DNA of 64,000 bases, from NCBI GenBank assembly GCA_020466095.1, contig CM035808.1, positions 33,632,502 to 33,696,501 on the forward strand, in the 5' to 3' direction. The notes beneath the pieces were generated by a model. It made no database searches. It was not told the origin of the DNA and saw only the letters and a list, made by a program, of their open reading frames with translations. This document shows positions 34,965-46,634 of the stretch, piece by piece (within the stretch, counting starts at the first letter, position 1; each line of letters opens with the position of its first letter). The translations under genes and the position numbers were made by a program. The stretch is from Chlorops oryzae. Its lineage: Eukaryota; Arthropoda; Insecta; Diptera; Chloropidae.

Positions 34965-35835
34965 CAAATAAAAAATTATAACATTCTATGAGATATTAAA
35001 AAATCCTATCCACAAATCAAAATAAATGAAACACCTAAAAAAGATTAAAAAAATTGAAAAAAAAAAGTTAAAATAAAAATATAAGTATGTATATATAAAA
35101 TGTATGTATAAAATAATATATAAAAATATATAAAAATATATAAAAAATATTTTTAAAAAAATATATAAAAAAATGCATAAAAAATATATAAAATAAATAT
35201 AAAAACTATATAAAAAAATATATCAAAAAAACATCAAAAATATATAAAAAAATATATAAAATACATATATATAAAATACATATATGATATAAAATACATA
35301 TATATAAAATACATATATATATAAAATACATATATATATAAAATACATATATATAAAAAATATATAAATGCATTAAAAAATATACAAAAATATTAAAAAA
35401 TATATTTAAAAATATTAAAAAATATATAAAAAAAAAAATATATATAAAAAATATATAAAAAAAAAATATATATAAAAAATATATAAAAAAAATATATAAA
35501 AAAATATATAAAAAAAAATATACTTATAACAAAAATATATAAAAAAAATATACTTACAAAAAAAATAAGTACAAAAAAATAAAAATAAAAATTTTTTTTA
35601 AATAGCAAATATACTTATATAAAAATAATTACTTATAAAAAATAAATATGTATACTTATTTTTTAAAAAAATTTTAATTTAAAAAAACATTTTTTAATTA
35701 AAAAAAAATAAAATAAAAATCTTAAAAAATACAAATAAAAATATTTAAAAAAATTATAAATACTTATAAAAATTTAACTTAAAAAAATAACAAAATTAAG
35801 AAAAACAAAAGAGGAAAAATCCAAAAATTAATTGA
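34965..35835. repeat. (ATATATAAAA)n-type tract
   Basis: Imperfect AAATATATAAAA repeats, with a more regular AAAATACATATATAT subset at 35255-35355. Confidence 0.85.
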
Positions 35836-36744
35836 TTATAAAAATACTCCGACTATAAACAGCCACGCCTACAAAGTCGGGTACAGAACCGTTGAACTGG
35901 CTCTCTTATAAGTCACTCATTGTTCAGTGAATTCTTTATTATTCATTGTAAACATTGAATGCGACAAAAGAAAACTGTGAACATAATAAAACAGATTGTG
36001 AATAAACTAAATTGGAAAATAAGTGTAAAAAAAAACACAACGAAGTGATTTCCTTTTCATGAAATGCGACATCAGACGCCATTGTAAGTCGAGATACTAC
36101 GAGCAAGTATATCGAAATGAATGCATAAATTATTTTTAGCGCATTCTTGGACTTTTGCTCGATGATAACTGCTCTCAAATGATAAAACCTTCGAACTGTT
36201 CTTTGTTTATTTTTTGCAAAATCTTTTGTTTTTCTCTTTAATATCAAAGCTTTCAATAAATTCGAATAAAAATGTTCATGTACGACTTAATTTTTAAAGC
36301 TTTATCTTCCTCCAAAAGAGGACGATGGATAGTCTATAAAGTACTTATGTGGTAATCTTTGTATAGCAACGCAATTTTCATTCCCCTTTGTAAACTCAAA
36401 TCACTTTTCAAAATTAAAAAAACAAAAAAGCTCGCCTCACGTACATCATTTAACCCATGTAAGACTCAACTGAAATGACAATAATCACAATTTCAACACA
36501 GCTACTGAATTAAAGATCAAATTAAAACAAATAAAATCTCCATATACACGCGCTAATGCCGCTCCCATTTAAGGAGTTTATTTTTTCGCTGTCATGCCCA
36601 AGCACTTACGGATTACCCAGTGAAAAAATCGACAAAAAAAAAGTTTGTATATGTTCAAAACCAAAAAAAAAAAGAGAAAATGCGTGACCTATAACAACTT
36701 CGATCGGGGAAAACGACACTGACATACACGGGCACAACGATCGC

Positions 36745-36945
36745 AACTCGCTCGCTCACTCACTCACTCACTCACCATGCAATTACATGCGAACGAGCAT
36801 TACGCATGCGCGCGACGCATGTAAATTGAAACGAATTTTTACACCTTAATTATGGCGCAATTCGCATGCACAATTTAAACAAAAAAAAAAAAAACGTTGT
36901 TAAGGCGCTTCTCATGGAATTTGAACTTTAAACGCATGCGCATTT
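36745..36945. promoter_or_regulatory. GCATGCGC-rich segment after (CTCA)n
   Basis: A CTCACTCACTCACTCAC run is followed by CATGCGAACGAGC, ACGCATGCGCGCGACGCATG, TTCGCATGCACA and AACGCATGCGCATT. GCATGCGC is the core of the NRF1/Ewg site. A CpG-containing cluster stands out in this AT-rich region and could be an enhancer or promoter. Confidence 0.3.
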
Positions 36946-37577
36946 TATTACTCATGCAGCAGGATTGTCTTGCGAAAAGGCTTTCGTGAAAATGAAGAAA
37001 AACAAAAAAAGAATTTTTTAATTTAAATTTTTTTGTAACGCCTTGCGTCAAGAAGGCACACACTCCGTGCGAGTATCAATTTTGGGTTACATGACTCGCC
37101 GGCCAGTCGGTTCAAGCATGCAATTTTAAAGTTCAATGGACAGCTAATGTTGCTGTTGCTGTTAAATTTGATGTTGACAGCAGACATCCGAGCCACAGAA
37201 GAGAGAGAAAAAATCAAGAAAAATGTTTTAAAAAAAAGAAAACTGAAAGCATTTCTCAAAAAATTGCGGAAAACAAAAAAAAAAAAAACGACTTTTAAAA
37301 GCTTTCAGTGGCAGCGCATCCAAAAAAAAAAAAAATGTTGCGCAACTCAACAATGAGGAGAAACTTGTTGCTAAGATTATGTTGCTTCAGTTTTAGTTCA
37401 GTCTTACGACAAAGCAAAGAACAATCCAGTCAGCTTGACAAAACCGAAGAAAACGCAGCAAGCAAACACAACAAAAATGCATTAAAGCCAAGCCCCTCTG
37501 CGTTCACACGGGACTCTCATCATCGTCTTAGTGGCATAGTGCTTTGAATAGACCCACACAAGGCCCATAACCCGAAG

Positions 37578-37595
37578 CTGCTGCTGCTGCTGCTG
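37578..37595. repeat. (CTG)6 microsatellite
   Basis: Six CTG triplets. Minus-strand translation gives polyglutamine, but no supported gene contains it. Confidence 0.8.
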
Positions 37596-38408
37596 CCGGG
37601 CAAAGAGAGAGAGAGCGGTTACACCAAAGTTATGAAGCAAATAGTGGGAGACTTGTTGCAACACGCAATAGGCTTTAAATGAAAAGGCCAGACATAGCCC
37701 TTTTTTATTTGTTTAGTTTTCTTTTTTCTTAATTTATTTATATTTAAAATGGCTCACCGAGGTATGTAGTTGCCGTCTTCGACGGTCTCCCATACCCACA
37801 GTTGCAAATAAAAATTTCGAAACACGTAAAAGTCGTTCCCAGTTCGTTCCTAAATGCAAAAGAAGAAGAAGAGGGAAGCACGTTCGCGTTGAGGTTGCAA
37901 TTAAATTGTCGTCGCACCACAAAAATTTTTTACACGGTTTTAAATAAAAGAAAAAATAATAATTAATAAGTTAATAAAAATGCAATTTTCTCTTAGTCCA
38001 CGATTTACGTTTCATTTAATTATTGCGTTAAAATTAAAAAGAGTACAGTCAGGTTAACGTAACGGTCGTTTCTGAAGAAGTATCTGAAGAAAAATGACTG
38101 AGTTTGAACTTAAAAGTTAAAGGGATTTAGAATAAAGATGAGTTTTCCCAACCTTTTGTGGCCCATCGCTCCTTCTTGCAGATTAGCCGGGACCTATCAT
38201 CCCCCTTTTGAATACCTTGAATACGGCACTATTTTAATTTTCCCCCCTTTTGAGTGCGAAATCAAATCGCATCTATCTTTTTTCGGAGCCAGGTTGGAAA
38301 CTACTGGCCAAATAAAATCAATAACTGATTTCCTACGCCATAGTAATTCGGCGATAAGGATGTAGGTTTATTAAGCCTCTGTAGCTGATGTGGTCCAATT
38401 TTAACATT

Positions 38409-38552
38409 AGGGGTATTCACAAAGGCGTCGGAAAACAGGAAAGTCGGAAAATTTTAACTGCTTAAAAAGTTGTGCAAGAACCAAAAAAAGTTTAGCAATT
38501 TTCCGATTTTCCCACTTTCTAACGTTTTTAACACGCCTTTGTGAATACCCCT
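38409..38552. mobile_element. 144-bp MITE, copy 2 of a two-copy family
   Basis: It has the same AGGGGTATTCACAAAGGCG ends as the 30067 element and carries ATT on both flanks (38406-38408 and 38553-38555). The different flanking triplet in each copy supports a true 3-bp target duplication. Its right duplication nearly touches a pogo-like element. Confidence 0.88.
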
Positions 38553-38558
38553 ATTATA

Positions 38559-38736
38559 GAGTGTACTCTCTCCTTGCGGACACTCCTCTTAAGCGGACAC
38601 CCCTGTTAAACGGACCCTTTTTGCGAATGCTCTAGTGTTCTTGCTACTCAAATAGTTCCCTCCTAAGCGGCCACCTCTGTCAAGCGGACACATTTTGCGG
38701 TCCCTTAGGTGTCCGCTTAAGAGAGATAGTACACTG
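38559..38736. mobile_element. diverged pogo-like MITE
   Basis: The right end, read inverted, is CAGTGTACTATCTCTCTTAA followed by GCGGACAC. The left end AGTGTACTCTCTCC-TTGCGGACAC is a diverged partner. Several GCGGACAC units recur inside. It starts a few bases after the MITE at 38409-38552. The left boundary is approximate. Confidence 0.65.
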
Positions 38737-39394
38737 TAACTGACGTGGGGTCTAACAGATATCTTACCTCTTGGCTGATTTTTCTCTTGAAATGCCTGAC
38801 TGGGGTAATTTTTGGCTTTATTTCTTATAACAGTGAATAGTTTTCAAGCGAAAAAATGATAAAAATGTGAAATAAAAGGCATTTTGTTCACAGATCAGGG
38901 ATCGTTACTTCGAATTTAACAAACTCACGCAGGATTTTCTGTTTTGAGGGATCTCTCAGACTACCAACGTCAGCTGCAGAGTGTTAAAAGTGAACACTCT
39001 TAGGTCACTGGAAGGGTTAACTACCCAAAAAATAGTATTATTCCATTCCAAAAAATCCACTTGACTCTGACAACAGGAGGTCCAAGAGAATTTTATTCAA
39101 ATGGGGGATGTATTCTCTAACTTTTGCTTTTCAACGACATCAAAAACAGTTGAATACACTGACTGACAAATGGTACTGGTTGATGGCACTTATTAGTGAC
39201 CAATTTTGGAGTAGTTGGAGAATAATCGGTTTTTATAGTGGGTACCTTTTAATTTTTTTCACATGAAATAATCATCATCATCCCAACCAACGTTGGGAAG
39301 AACAGTTTTATGAGTAATTCATTTTACCTCGTCAATTTTATTTAAGCAGCCGACACCCAAAGACCACAAACACAGCAGTCTTTTTACGCTTATA

Positions 39395-39435
39395 TAATAC
39401 GCTGGAACTTACCTGAAAAATAAAAGAAAATTTTT
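39395..39435 (-). promoter_or_regulatory. candidate recursive splice site (ratchet point)
   Basis: Read on the minus strand, a pyrimidine-rich tract (TTTTCTTTTATTTTT) leads into CAG (39415-39413), followed at once by GTAAGTTCC (39412 downward). A 3' splice site abutting a 5' splice site is the signature of zero-length exons that split long fly introns into steps. It lies 30 kb upstream of the Graf exons on the same strand, where a long intron is expected. Neither adjacent sequence looks coding. It could be chance or a weak first-exon donor. Confidence 0.45.
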
Positions 39436-40429
39436 GATTAAAAATTAATCCATAATTTTTATTTCAAAACTGCTGATTGGTGGCAAAGTATAATTACTCT
39501 CCCAAAAAAAAAAAACAAGAAGAAAATCGAGAAAGATAAAAGTGAAAAAGAAGAATAACAAAACTTCCCAATGAAATAGGCAATTGGTCGATTAAAAAAT
39601 TGAGAAAATTAAGTGCGGCGATAAAATCACAATCACGGCTAATGTGAATCGCTCAATTCGGATTATCATCAAAAGCAATAAAAGCCACAGCGCGTCGGAC
39701 TTGACGCCTCGACGATGATTTCCAAGTAGAAAAAATTTTTCAAATTACGATTTCTTTTGAATTTTAATCCTAAAATTTAATAATTTCTCATTTCTGCGCA
39801 GCCGTTCAACGGACATAGGCCAATAATGAGGAGCGAGTGAAATAATTGTGAAAGAAAATAATAAAAATGAATACGAAATCGAAATCGCAATCGAAGTCGG
39901 AGTTCGAGCGCTACCGCATTTCACTTTCTTGCATGAATTTGTGTTGGGGAGCTCCAAGGGGCACTTGCCTGCCTGCTGCCAACGAATAGACGCACACTTA
40001 CTGCGATTTCTTGTGTAATTTGACATTCGAGTTGGCTTTATTAGGCTCGGCTTTAAATTTAACTCGACACGAATCGCTGTGACAGCATTTGACGCCTCGG
40101 CAAGTTTTCGTTTTAACTCAAAATTATGTCATTAACCCTGTCTGATTTGATTGCTCAGCGCAATGCTGCTCATTTCAGTAAATATTTAAATTAATTTTTT
40201 CTCTATAATTGCAATTAATTACTTTAGTCAGATCTTTGATTTTTTATTGTAAATTTATTGTAGTCAACGATGTCAGCTTGCTTTTTTATCGTAATGAATC
40301 AAATCCCTACTTTTTTGGTTATTTATTTTTCCGATTGTTTCTTTTTGATTTTTTGTTTAGTTGTGTCTTTCGTTTGTTCATTTCAAATGTTCGTTCGTTT
40401 TTGCCTACTTCTTACTTTTATATTCAATT

Positions 40430-41400
40430 TTTTTTTTAATTTTTATATTTATTTTTAATTTTCATATTCTTTATTTATTTTTATTTTCGTTTTTAATATA
40501 AATTTATATTACTGTTTGAATTTAGCTTTTACGAAAATTTTTATTTTTTTGTTTTTAAATTAAAAAAAAAAAATTCTGATTTTTAAAATTTTTTTACTAA
40601 TTAATTTTTTTGTTAATATTTTATAAGTATTTTTTAAAATTTTTATGTTTTTGTATTCAAATTTTTTTTCTAATTTTTTTTTATTTAGTATTTAAGATAT
40701 ATTTTTATTTTTATATTTTTCTATATTATTTATTTTTGTTATTTTTCTATAGTATTATTTTTTAAATATTTTTATTTTTATATTTATTTATTTTTTTTAT
40801 ATTTTTTTTATATTTTTTTATATAATTTTATATTTTTATTTTTTTATATTTTTTTACATTTTTATATGTAATTATTTTAATATTTTTTAAATATTTTTTT
40901 TATTACTTATTATATTTTTTATTTTTTATATTTTTCTATATTTTCTATATTTTTCTATATTTTTCTTATTCTATATTTTTCTTATTTTTCTATATTTTTC
41001 TATATTTTTCTATATTTTTTCTATATTTTTCTATATTTTTCTATATTTTTCTATATTTTTCTATATTTTTCTATATTTTTCTATTTTTTCTATATTTTTT
41101 CTATATTTTCTTATTTTTTTATTTTCTTATATTTTTTTTATTTTCTTATATTTTTTTTATTTTCTTCTATTTTTTTATTTTCTTCTATTTTTTTATTTTC
41201 TTATATTTTTTTGATTTTTTTATTTTCTTTTATATTTTCTTATATTTTCTTATATTTTTTTATATTTTCTTAAATTTTAATTTATTTTATTTTAAAAAAA
41301 TGTTACCTTTTTTTAATTTTTTAAAAAAATTTTATTATAAAATTTTTTATTTTAAATTTTTATTTAAGATTTTTTTTTGTTATTTGGTTTTTTAATTTTA
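40430..41400. repeat. AT-only tract with 10-bp CTATATTTTT array
   Basis: TTTATTTTT words give way at about 40925-41105 to a regular array of CTATATTTTT (around fifteen units), then TTTTATTTTCTTATA units to 41270. Confidence 0.85.
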
Positions 41401-43734
41401 CCTTTATAAGTCGTCTTCTTGAATTTTTTCTCCTATCTATCCTCTATTTTCATCTCCAACCTACAAAACTCTTTCATCGCATTTTATGGATTTACAGTGT
41501 TTTTTGTTTGGAATCGCTTTTTTAATATAATTCTTTTGTAAGACAACAAATTTCATTCTTTAACAAAAGGCTTGAAAATTTTCTATAATCTTTTCATTTA
41601 TGATTATTTATGATTGTCGATGAAGCCATTATTATACGTCAACGTGAACGTGACCGAATGCCTTTTGTGTCGCAGCTTCAATCTTTCGAGAATGAGGAAA
41701 TTAATGCAAGAGAAAAAGTAAACAATTTATTATTTATAAAAAAATAAGAAAAATTCGATAAGGCAATTTATGCGTGAAAAAAAAACTATTTACAAAACAA
41801 TTTCCTTATATACAATTTTACTGAACTTGTTTACCGTTTTGTTATTACTTATTTTTTCCGCATATTGTCTATTCAATTCAGTAGCCAATTGTCGACGTAC
41901 AATCACTGGCACGGCTGTTCGCTTGAGAGAGAAAGAAAATCCCAAGCTTACTCAGTTAATTAAGCGTTCCCAAAACGCTTGAAAGTTCTATGTTTACTAA
42001 CGACCATTTTACTGGCCTCATTCTAAAAGCATATTTTAATGCCCATACAATTTTACGACCATAAGCGCTTCACTTTACTTCGCATTGCGTCGCATTGCTT
42101 TTTCACAATTCAACGAATTTCCCCCGGAGACAGCGCTCCCCAAACTAACCCTAGCAATTCCCATAAAAGCCACACAAATGAAGAAATTACTTAAATGAAC
42201 GACTCCCCACGAAGACGAAGACGAAAGCAAAGGATTCTTTAAAGTCGAAAAGTTTCGAAACTTCTGTCTTAAGGTGTTCTTTCTCATTAAACGTTGTCGA
42301 TGCTGAATACCGATGTCAGTGCGTGCATAGGGAATTTATGTCGTTAATTAAACTTAAGCGGCTTACCACAATAAACTCAGCTTATTCACTAACATTCAAT
42401 TGACACTTCTTCTTCTTCTTCGTTTCCCTCTCCTTCACTGTCTCTTTCTCTATTTCAATCTCATGAGCAGACGACTCTTCTTCGTGGTCGTACCCAAAGT
42501 CAAATAAGAACAAGAACTGTTTAAGATGCATATGTGAGGGATATGGGTATCAAGGACATTTACGCGACTCAAAGACCTTTTTTATGATGATTGCAAACCG
42601 CCAGTGAGATCGCATTGAAGGGACACACAATTTAATAGATTTAATTAAGCATTTAAAGAAACGAACAGAAAATGAAAAAAAAAGCAGACTTCGACTTGGC
42701 TCTTCTCTACTAATCTCTTCGGAAATGTCTCCGACTGTTGGGGTTAATCATCCATTTAACCTGAATTTACGGCATTTATCGATTTCAATACCTCCTCGCT
42801 GCTCTCAAAGGTTTGCTTAGTTTTTTTTTTTTCTGCTCTCCTTTCATTATGGTTTAATTACTTTTGTGTCTTCTGACATTTCAATTCTCTTCTCAAAGTC
42901 ACATAACACAACATGTATGGCCTACGGTAACGGTGGTGTATGGGGCGTCTTCTCCAGACGAGCTGCAAATGCAAATGCTTACCTGAAGCCGCCCACGAGA
43001 TTTCAAACCGCGATATTTGGTATCTACGCTTTCAAAATGTCATTCTCAATAAGTGCACAAGTTACGTTTATTTTAGGAAAGAAGCAGCAATAAAGACGAA
43101 AATTCGTTGAATAAACGAATAGCAAATATAAAATATGAGGGTCTTTTCAAAAATTATTGCACTATAAACTCGACTATTAATTTCAAAAAATGCTAAATTT
43201 TATCTTTTTGGGATGATAAATTCGACTTTTAAGAAAATTAAGTATTTATACAATTAAAACAAATCGTTTATCGACTTGTTTCCTTTTTTTCAACATTTTT
43301 TTTTTTTTTTTGTAGATTTTAGATTTTTCAAGGTGACTCAAGCTGCTAACGATGCCGGCAAAAATTTGGTAGACCTTCAATGCTGTTTATGGTCTGCTGA
43401 CACTTAAAATATTCAGCGTCTGTAACGGACTGTAGTGTTCTCCTTACTTTAAAGCAGCGTTTCCCAAGTGAGTTTTTACAACAGACCTATTTTTTTGATT
43501 GGAGAAAAACTTAAATTTCGATATACCTACGATGATTTATAGTCCTTTCTAATCTCCAACTTCAGTGGAATCTTTTTTATGTGGACACAAATTTTATGAC
43601 CAAAATCTGAACTTGGGAAAGCTGTGTAGATTTCTACTAGAAGTCGGAAAAATAGATTTAAAAAAGTAAAAGTTTAAAGTCGGTCAAGTCCACTTAGATC
43701 CCAAGTCCCGAGTAATGACGACTATGTTTTTTTC
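41401..43734. other. non-coding, nothing identified
   Basis: Ordinary sequence. A minus-strand CAG|GTAAGC at about 42983-42975 lacks a polypyrimidine tract or an open exon before it. Confidence 0.45.
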
Positions 43735-44895
43735 TCTATTTGTGGGCGTGGCAGTGGAGGGCAACATAAAATTTCCCTACACTTTCATTTCCTGGTGAAC
43801 TATTTGAATTTAAGATTTGCTACGCCTTTTACTTCGGAATTACGTAAAAATCTTATTTTGGGGTGCAGTGATGAGGGCATTAAAAATTTTTTCCTAACCT
43901 TTCATTCGCCTTGGTAACAATTTGCGAATTTGAATTTACGCCTTTTCTTCGGAAGTTAAAATAATTTATTGAAACGTGGCAAGTGGGTGGCAAAAAATTA
44001 TTTCCCTACACTTTATTGCCTGGTGAACCTTGTTGGAATCTTTATCTACGCCTTTTACTTCGGAAGTTCGAAAAATCTTCAATTTGGGGTGGCTTGGCGG
44101 GCCCAAAATTTTTACCTAACCTTTATTCGCCTTGGTGAACCTATGTTTGAATTCGAAGCTTCTACGCCTTTTACTTCGGAAAGGTTGGAAACTCTCAATT
44201 TGTGGCTGGTGGCGTGTCCATATGAAACAATCTACACCTTTCAATTGCCTTGGTGAACCTATTTGCGAATTTGAAAGTTGTACGCCTTCTTTTCGATTAA
44301 GTATGAAAATAATTGCTAATTTTGGGCGTGGAGTTGGGCGGGCTATACAAAATTTTGTTCCTAGCACCTTTATTGCTTGGACAACCATATGCTCGAATTT
44401 GAATTCTACGCTTTTACTTCAAGTTACATAAGCCCTATTTTTGGCTTTTTGTGGGGTGGCATTGAGAGGGCGGTCGTCTTTTTTGCTAGGTTCATAGCTA
44501 AAGTCCCTTTTCGTTAAATTTCCATCAAACCGTTCAAATCTAAGGATATTTTTATGGATTCGCAAGTTACAAATCTTATTGAAAAACTTCTCAATAAATT
44601 CAATTTATAGGATGCGTGGTGCCATTCTCCAAATTTTAAAGGATAAAATCTACTAACCCGATATTACTAATTATCAGAACGGTTCATGGTTAATCGCGTT
44701 TTTCGACAATCACACGTTGCGGATTTAAGAATGCGGAAAATCGCTGTCAGACGGAAGACGGACATGTCTAAATCGATTCAGTTATTTGATCCTGATCATT
44801 TCTATAATATATATTTTCTATATCTCCGGAGCTTAATTCTCCCTGTTACAAGATTTGCACAAAACTTAATATACCCCGCTTACGCTGGGTATAAA
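43735..44895 (+). repeat. dispersed GGGTATAAAA repeat with internal tandem array
   Basis: The right end (44740-44895) matches the 5085 repeat: GACGGACATG-CTAAATCGA, CTGATCATTTCTATA and CGCTGGGTATAAAA. The left part is a tandem array in which CTACGCCTTTTACTTCGGA recurs near 43820, 43937, 44047, 44163, 44281 and 44407, giving six units of about 110-126 bp, diverged. Each unit carries GTGGGCG-TGGC, a CCTTTATTGCCTTGGTGAAC-like block and that motif. Confidence 0.72.
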
Positions 44896-45322
44896 AAAAA
44901 ATGTTTTGAATTTGTTTAATCACTAACTAGGGTTGCCAAATAATCGGGGTAATTTCAGATTGATGAAAAATTCAAATTAAATGCAAAGAAATCCAACAAT
45001 CATAAATCTGGATTATTTGCAATTATTTTTGATTTAATAAACTTGAATTAAATTTAGACTTATGCAAAATATTGGATATTTAATTTGGCTAATCGTTTGA
45101 ATATTTTTTATATATTACATTAATGATTTTTTTCATTATTCTCTGAAATAAATAGTTTGATTTATTAATCATTAAATTAAAAATTATAGGGCTTTTCCCT
45201 TAAACGTGTATTTTCGTCGAAAACTTCGGAAACTCGTTAATCAAAAAGGCTAAAAAATTGATGAAAGAAATTTTGGATTAAAAATTTACACTTTCCGCTT
45301 TTTCAATCTTTTCACTTATAAG

Positions 45323-45824
45323 CAGGGACGTGAACCGAGTTGAAAATTTGGACGGTTCGGTTCGGCGGTTCGAAGAGCGTTTGAACTTTTGGATTGGTTC
45401 GTCAAACCGGGTTTTCTACTTCTTTGAACCTTGGTTTCGGGGTCCAAAGGTTCGGGAATTTCTCAAACTGAAAAAATTTGTTAACACGTGTTCCCACTTG
45501 TAACGCAATATTTTAGCAATTTTAACCCATTTGCACAATAAAAAGTTAGTGGTGGTTACCTTACTCATATTAGACATGGTATCGATACTAATTGCATAAG
45601 AATATCGACTTAATTTATTTTTAGTTTTGGCCTATGGGAGCGACCACTGTGCATGGCTGCAGGCAAAAATGAAATCCTGAACCTTTTCAAAAAGTAATTC
45701 GGTTTTCAGTTCGGTTCAACCATTTGTGAAAAACTTCGGTTCGGTTAATGGTTCGGTTCATCAGCAGATAAAAGCGGTTTTTCGGTTCAAATCCGGTTCG
45801 ATTCAATACCGGTTCACGTCCCTG
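45323..45824. mobile_element. hAT-like MITE
   Basis: This 502-bp element has ends CAGGGACGTGAACCG and inverse, with an exact 8-bp duplication CTTATAAG at 45315-45322 and 45825-45832. The interior is rich in GGTTCGGTT-type repeats in both orientations. No transposase frame. Confidence 0.93.
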
Positions 45825-46634
45825 CTTATAAGGGAATACCCTATATGATTTACACAGGTAGGATCCTCAAATCTTGATTGAAAAATCCTTGCTTTCGAGA
45901 ATAACATTACAAAAGGTATAGAAATCGGTGTTGCCATCGGTGATAAAAATTTCAGAAAGCGATCAATAAATACTTACATTAAAAGAACAATTCTCTATAA
46001 ATATACTTTCTAAAGGCGAACGGTGTTTCAAGTGTTAAGTCTGCGTTTATTCCTCACCAAAATTTATTAGTTTTCCCGCATTTTTTGTAAAATTTTTGAA
46101 AAAATTCCGCTTTGTAACAAAAACCATCTGGCAACGCTGACAGAAACCATCATTGAATTCACCATTCAACGAAATCCATACATCAACAAAAGTAAAACCC
46201 ATCAAATAATCATCCAAATCGAATCAAGTGAAATATTCTTCCAGCCGTTTTTTTTTTTCTTCTTTTTTTCTGATATATTTATATTAACATTTGAGCAAAG
46301 AAACTTGAACCTCAAATAAAATAGAATTATTCACGGTTTAATGAAAGAAGAAACAGAAAGAATAAGCAATAAATAAAACGCATTAAATAACGGGGGAGGC
46401 TAGCAACAGCTGTGATAAATGTGCAATCACACGTCTCAAGTCCGGAATGCCGCACGAGAATGCCACTTTTCAAAGACCCTCGAAGCGAAATGCACAAAAT
46501 CCCTGGAGATAAGGATTAAATAAATTACGAAAAAAAAAAAAATTGGGCAAAAAAATTAAAAAACAAACCGGGTGCTACAAGTGATTCGATAAAAGTGGAA
46601 GTCGGTTGGAAGAATTTTTTTTTTTTAATAATAA

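Larger units (their letters stand above)
35836..38405. other. non-coding, nothing coding identified
   Basis: Contains the GCATGCGC-rich segment and (CTG)6. Many poly-A runs. No supported exon. Confidence 0.45.

Noticed and set aside
35393..35608. 71-codon Phe/Ile/Tyr minus-strand frame
   Set aside because: Produced by the ATATATAAAA repeat tract.
37482..37664. Polyglutamine frame on the minus strand
   Set aside because: Only the (CTG)6 microsatellite is notable; no splice context or domain.
42975..42990. Minus-strand CAG|GTAAGC as a second recursive splice site
   Set aside because: The upstream sequence is GC-rich and purine-mixed, with no polypyrimidine tract.
45781..45800. GGTTCAAATCC-like tRNA B box
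   Set aside because: It is part of the hAT MITE repeats; no A box or cloverleaf can be formed nearby.
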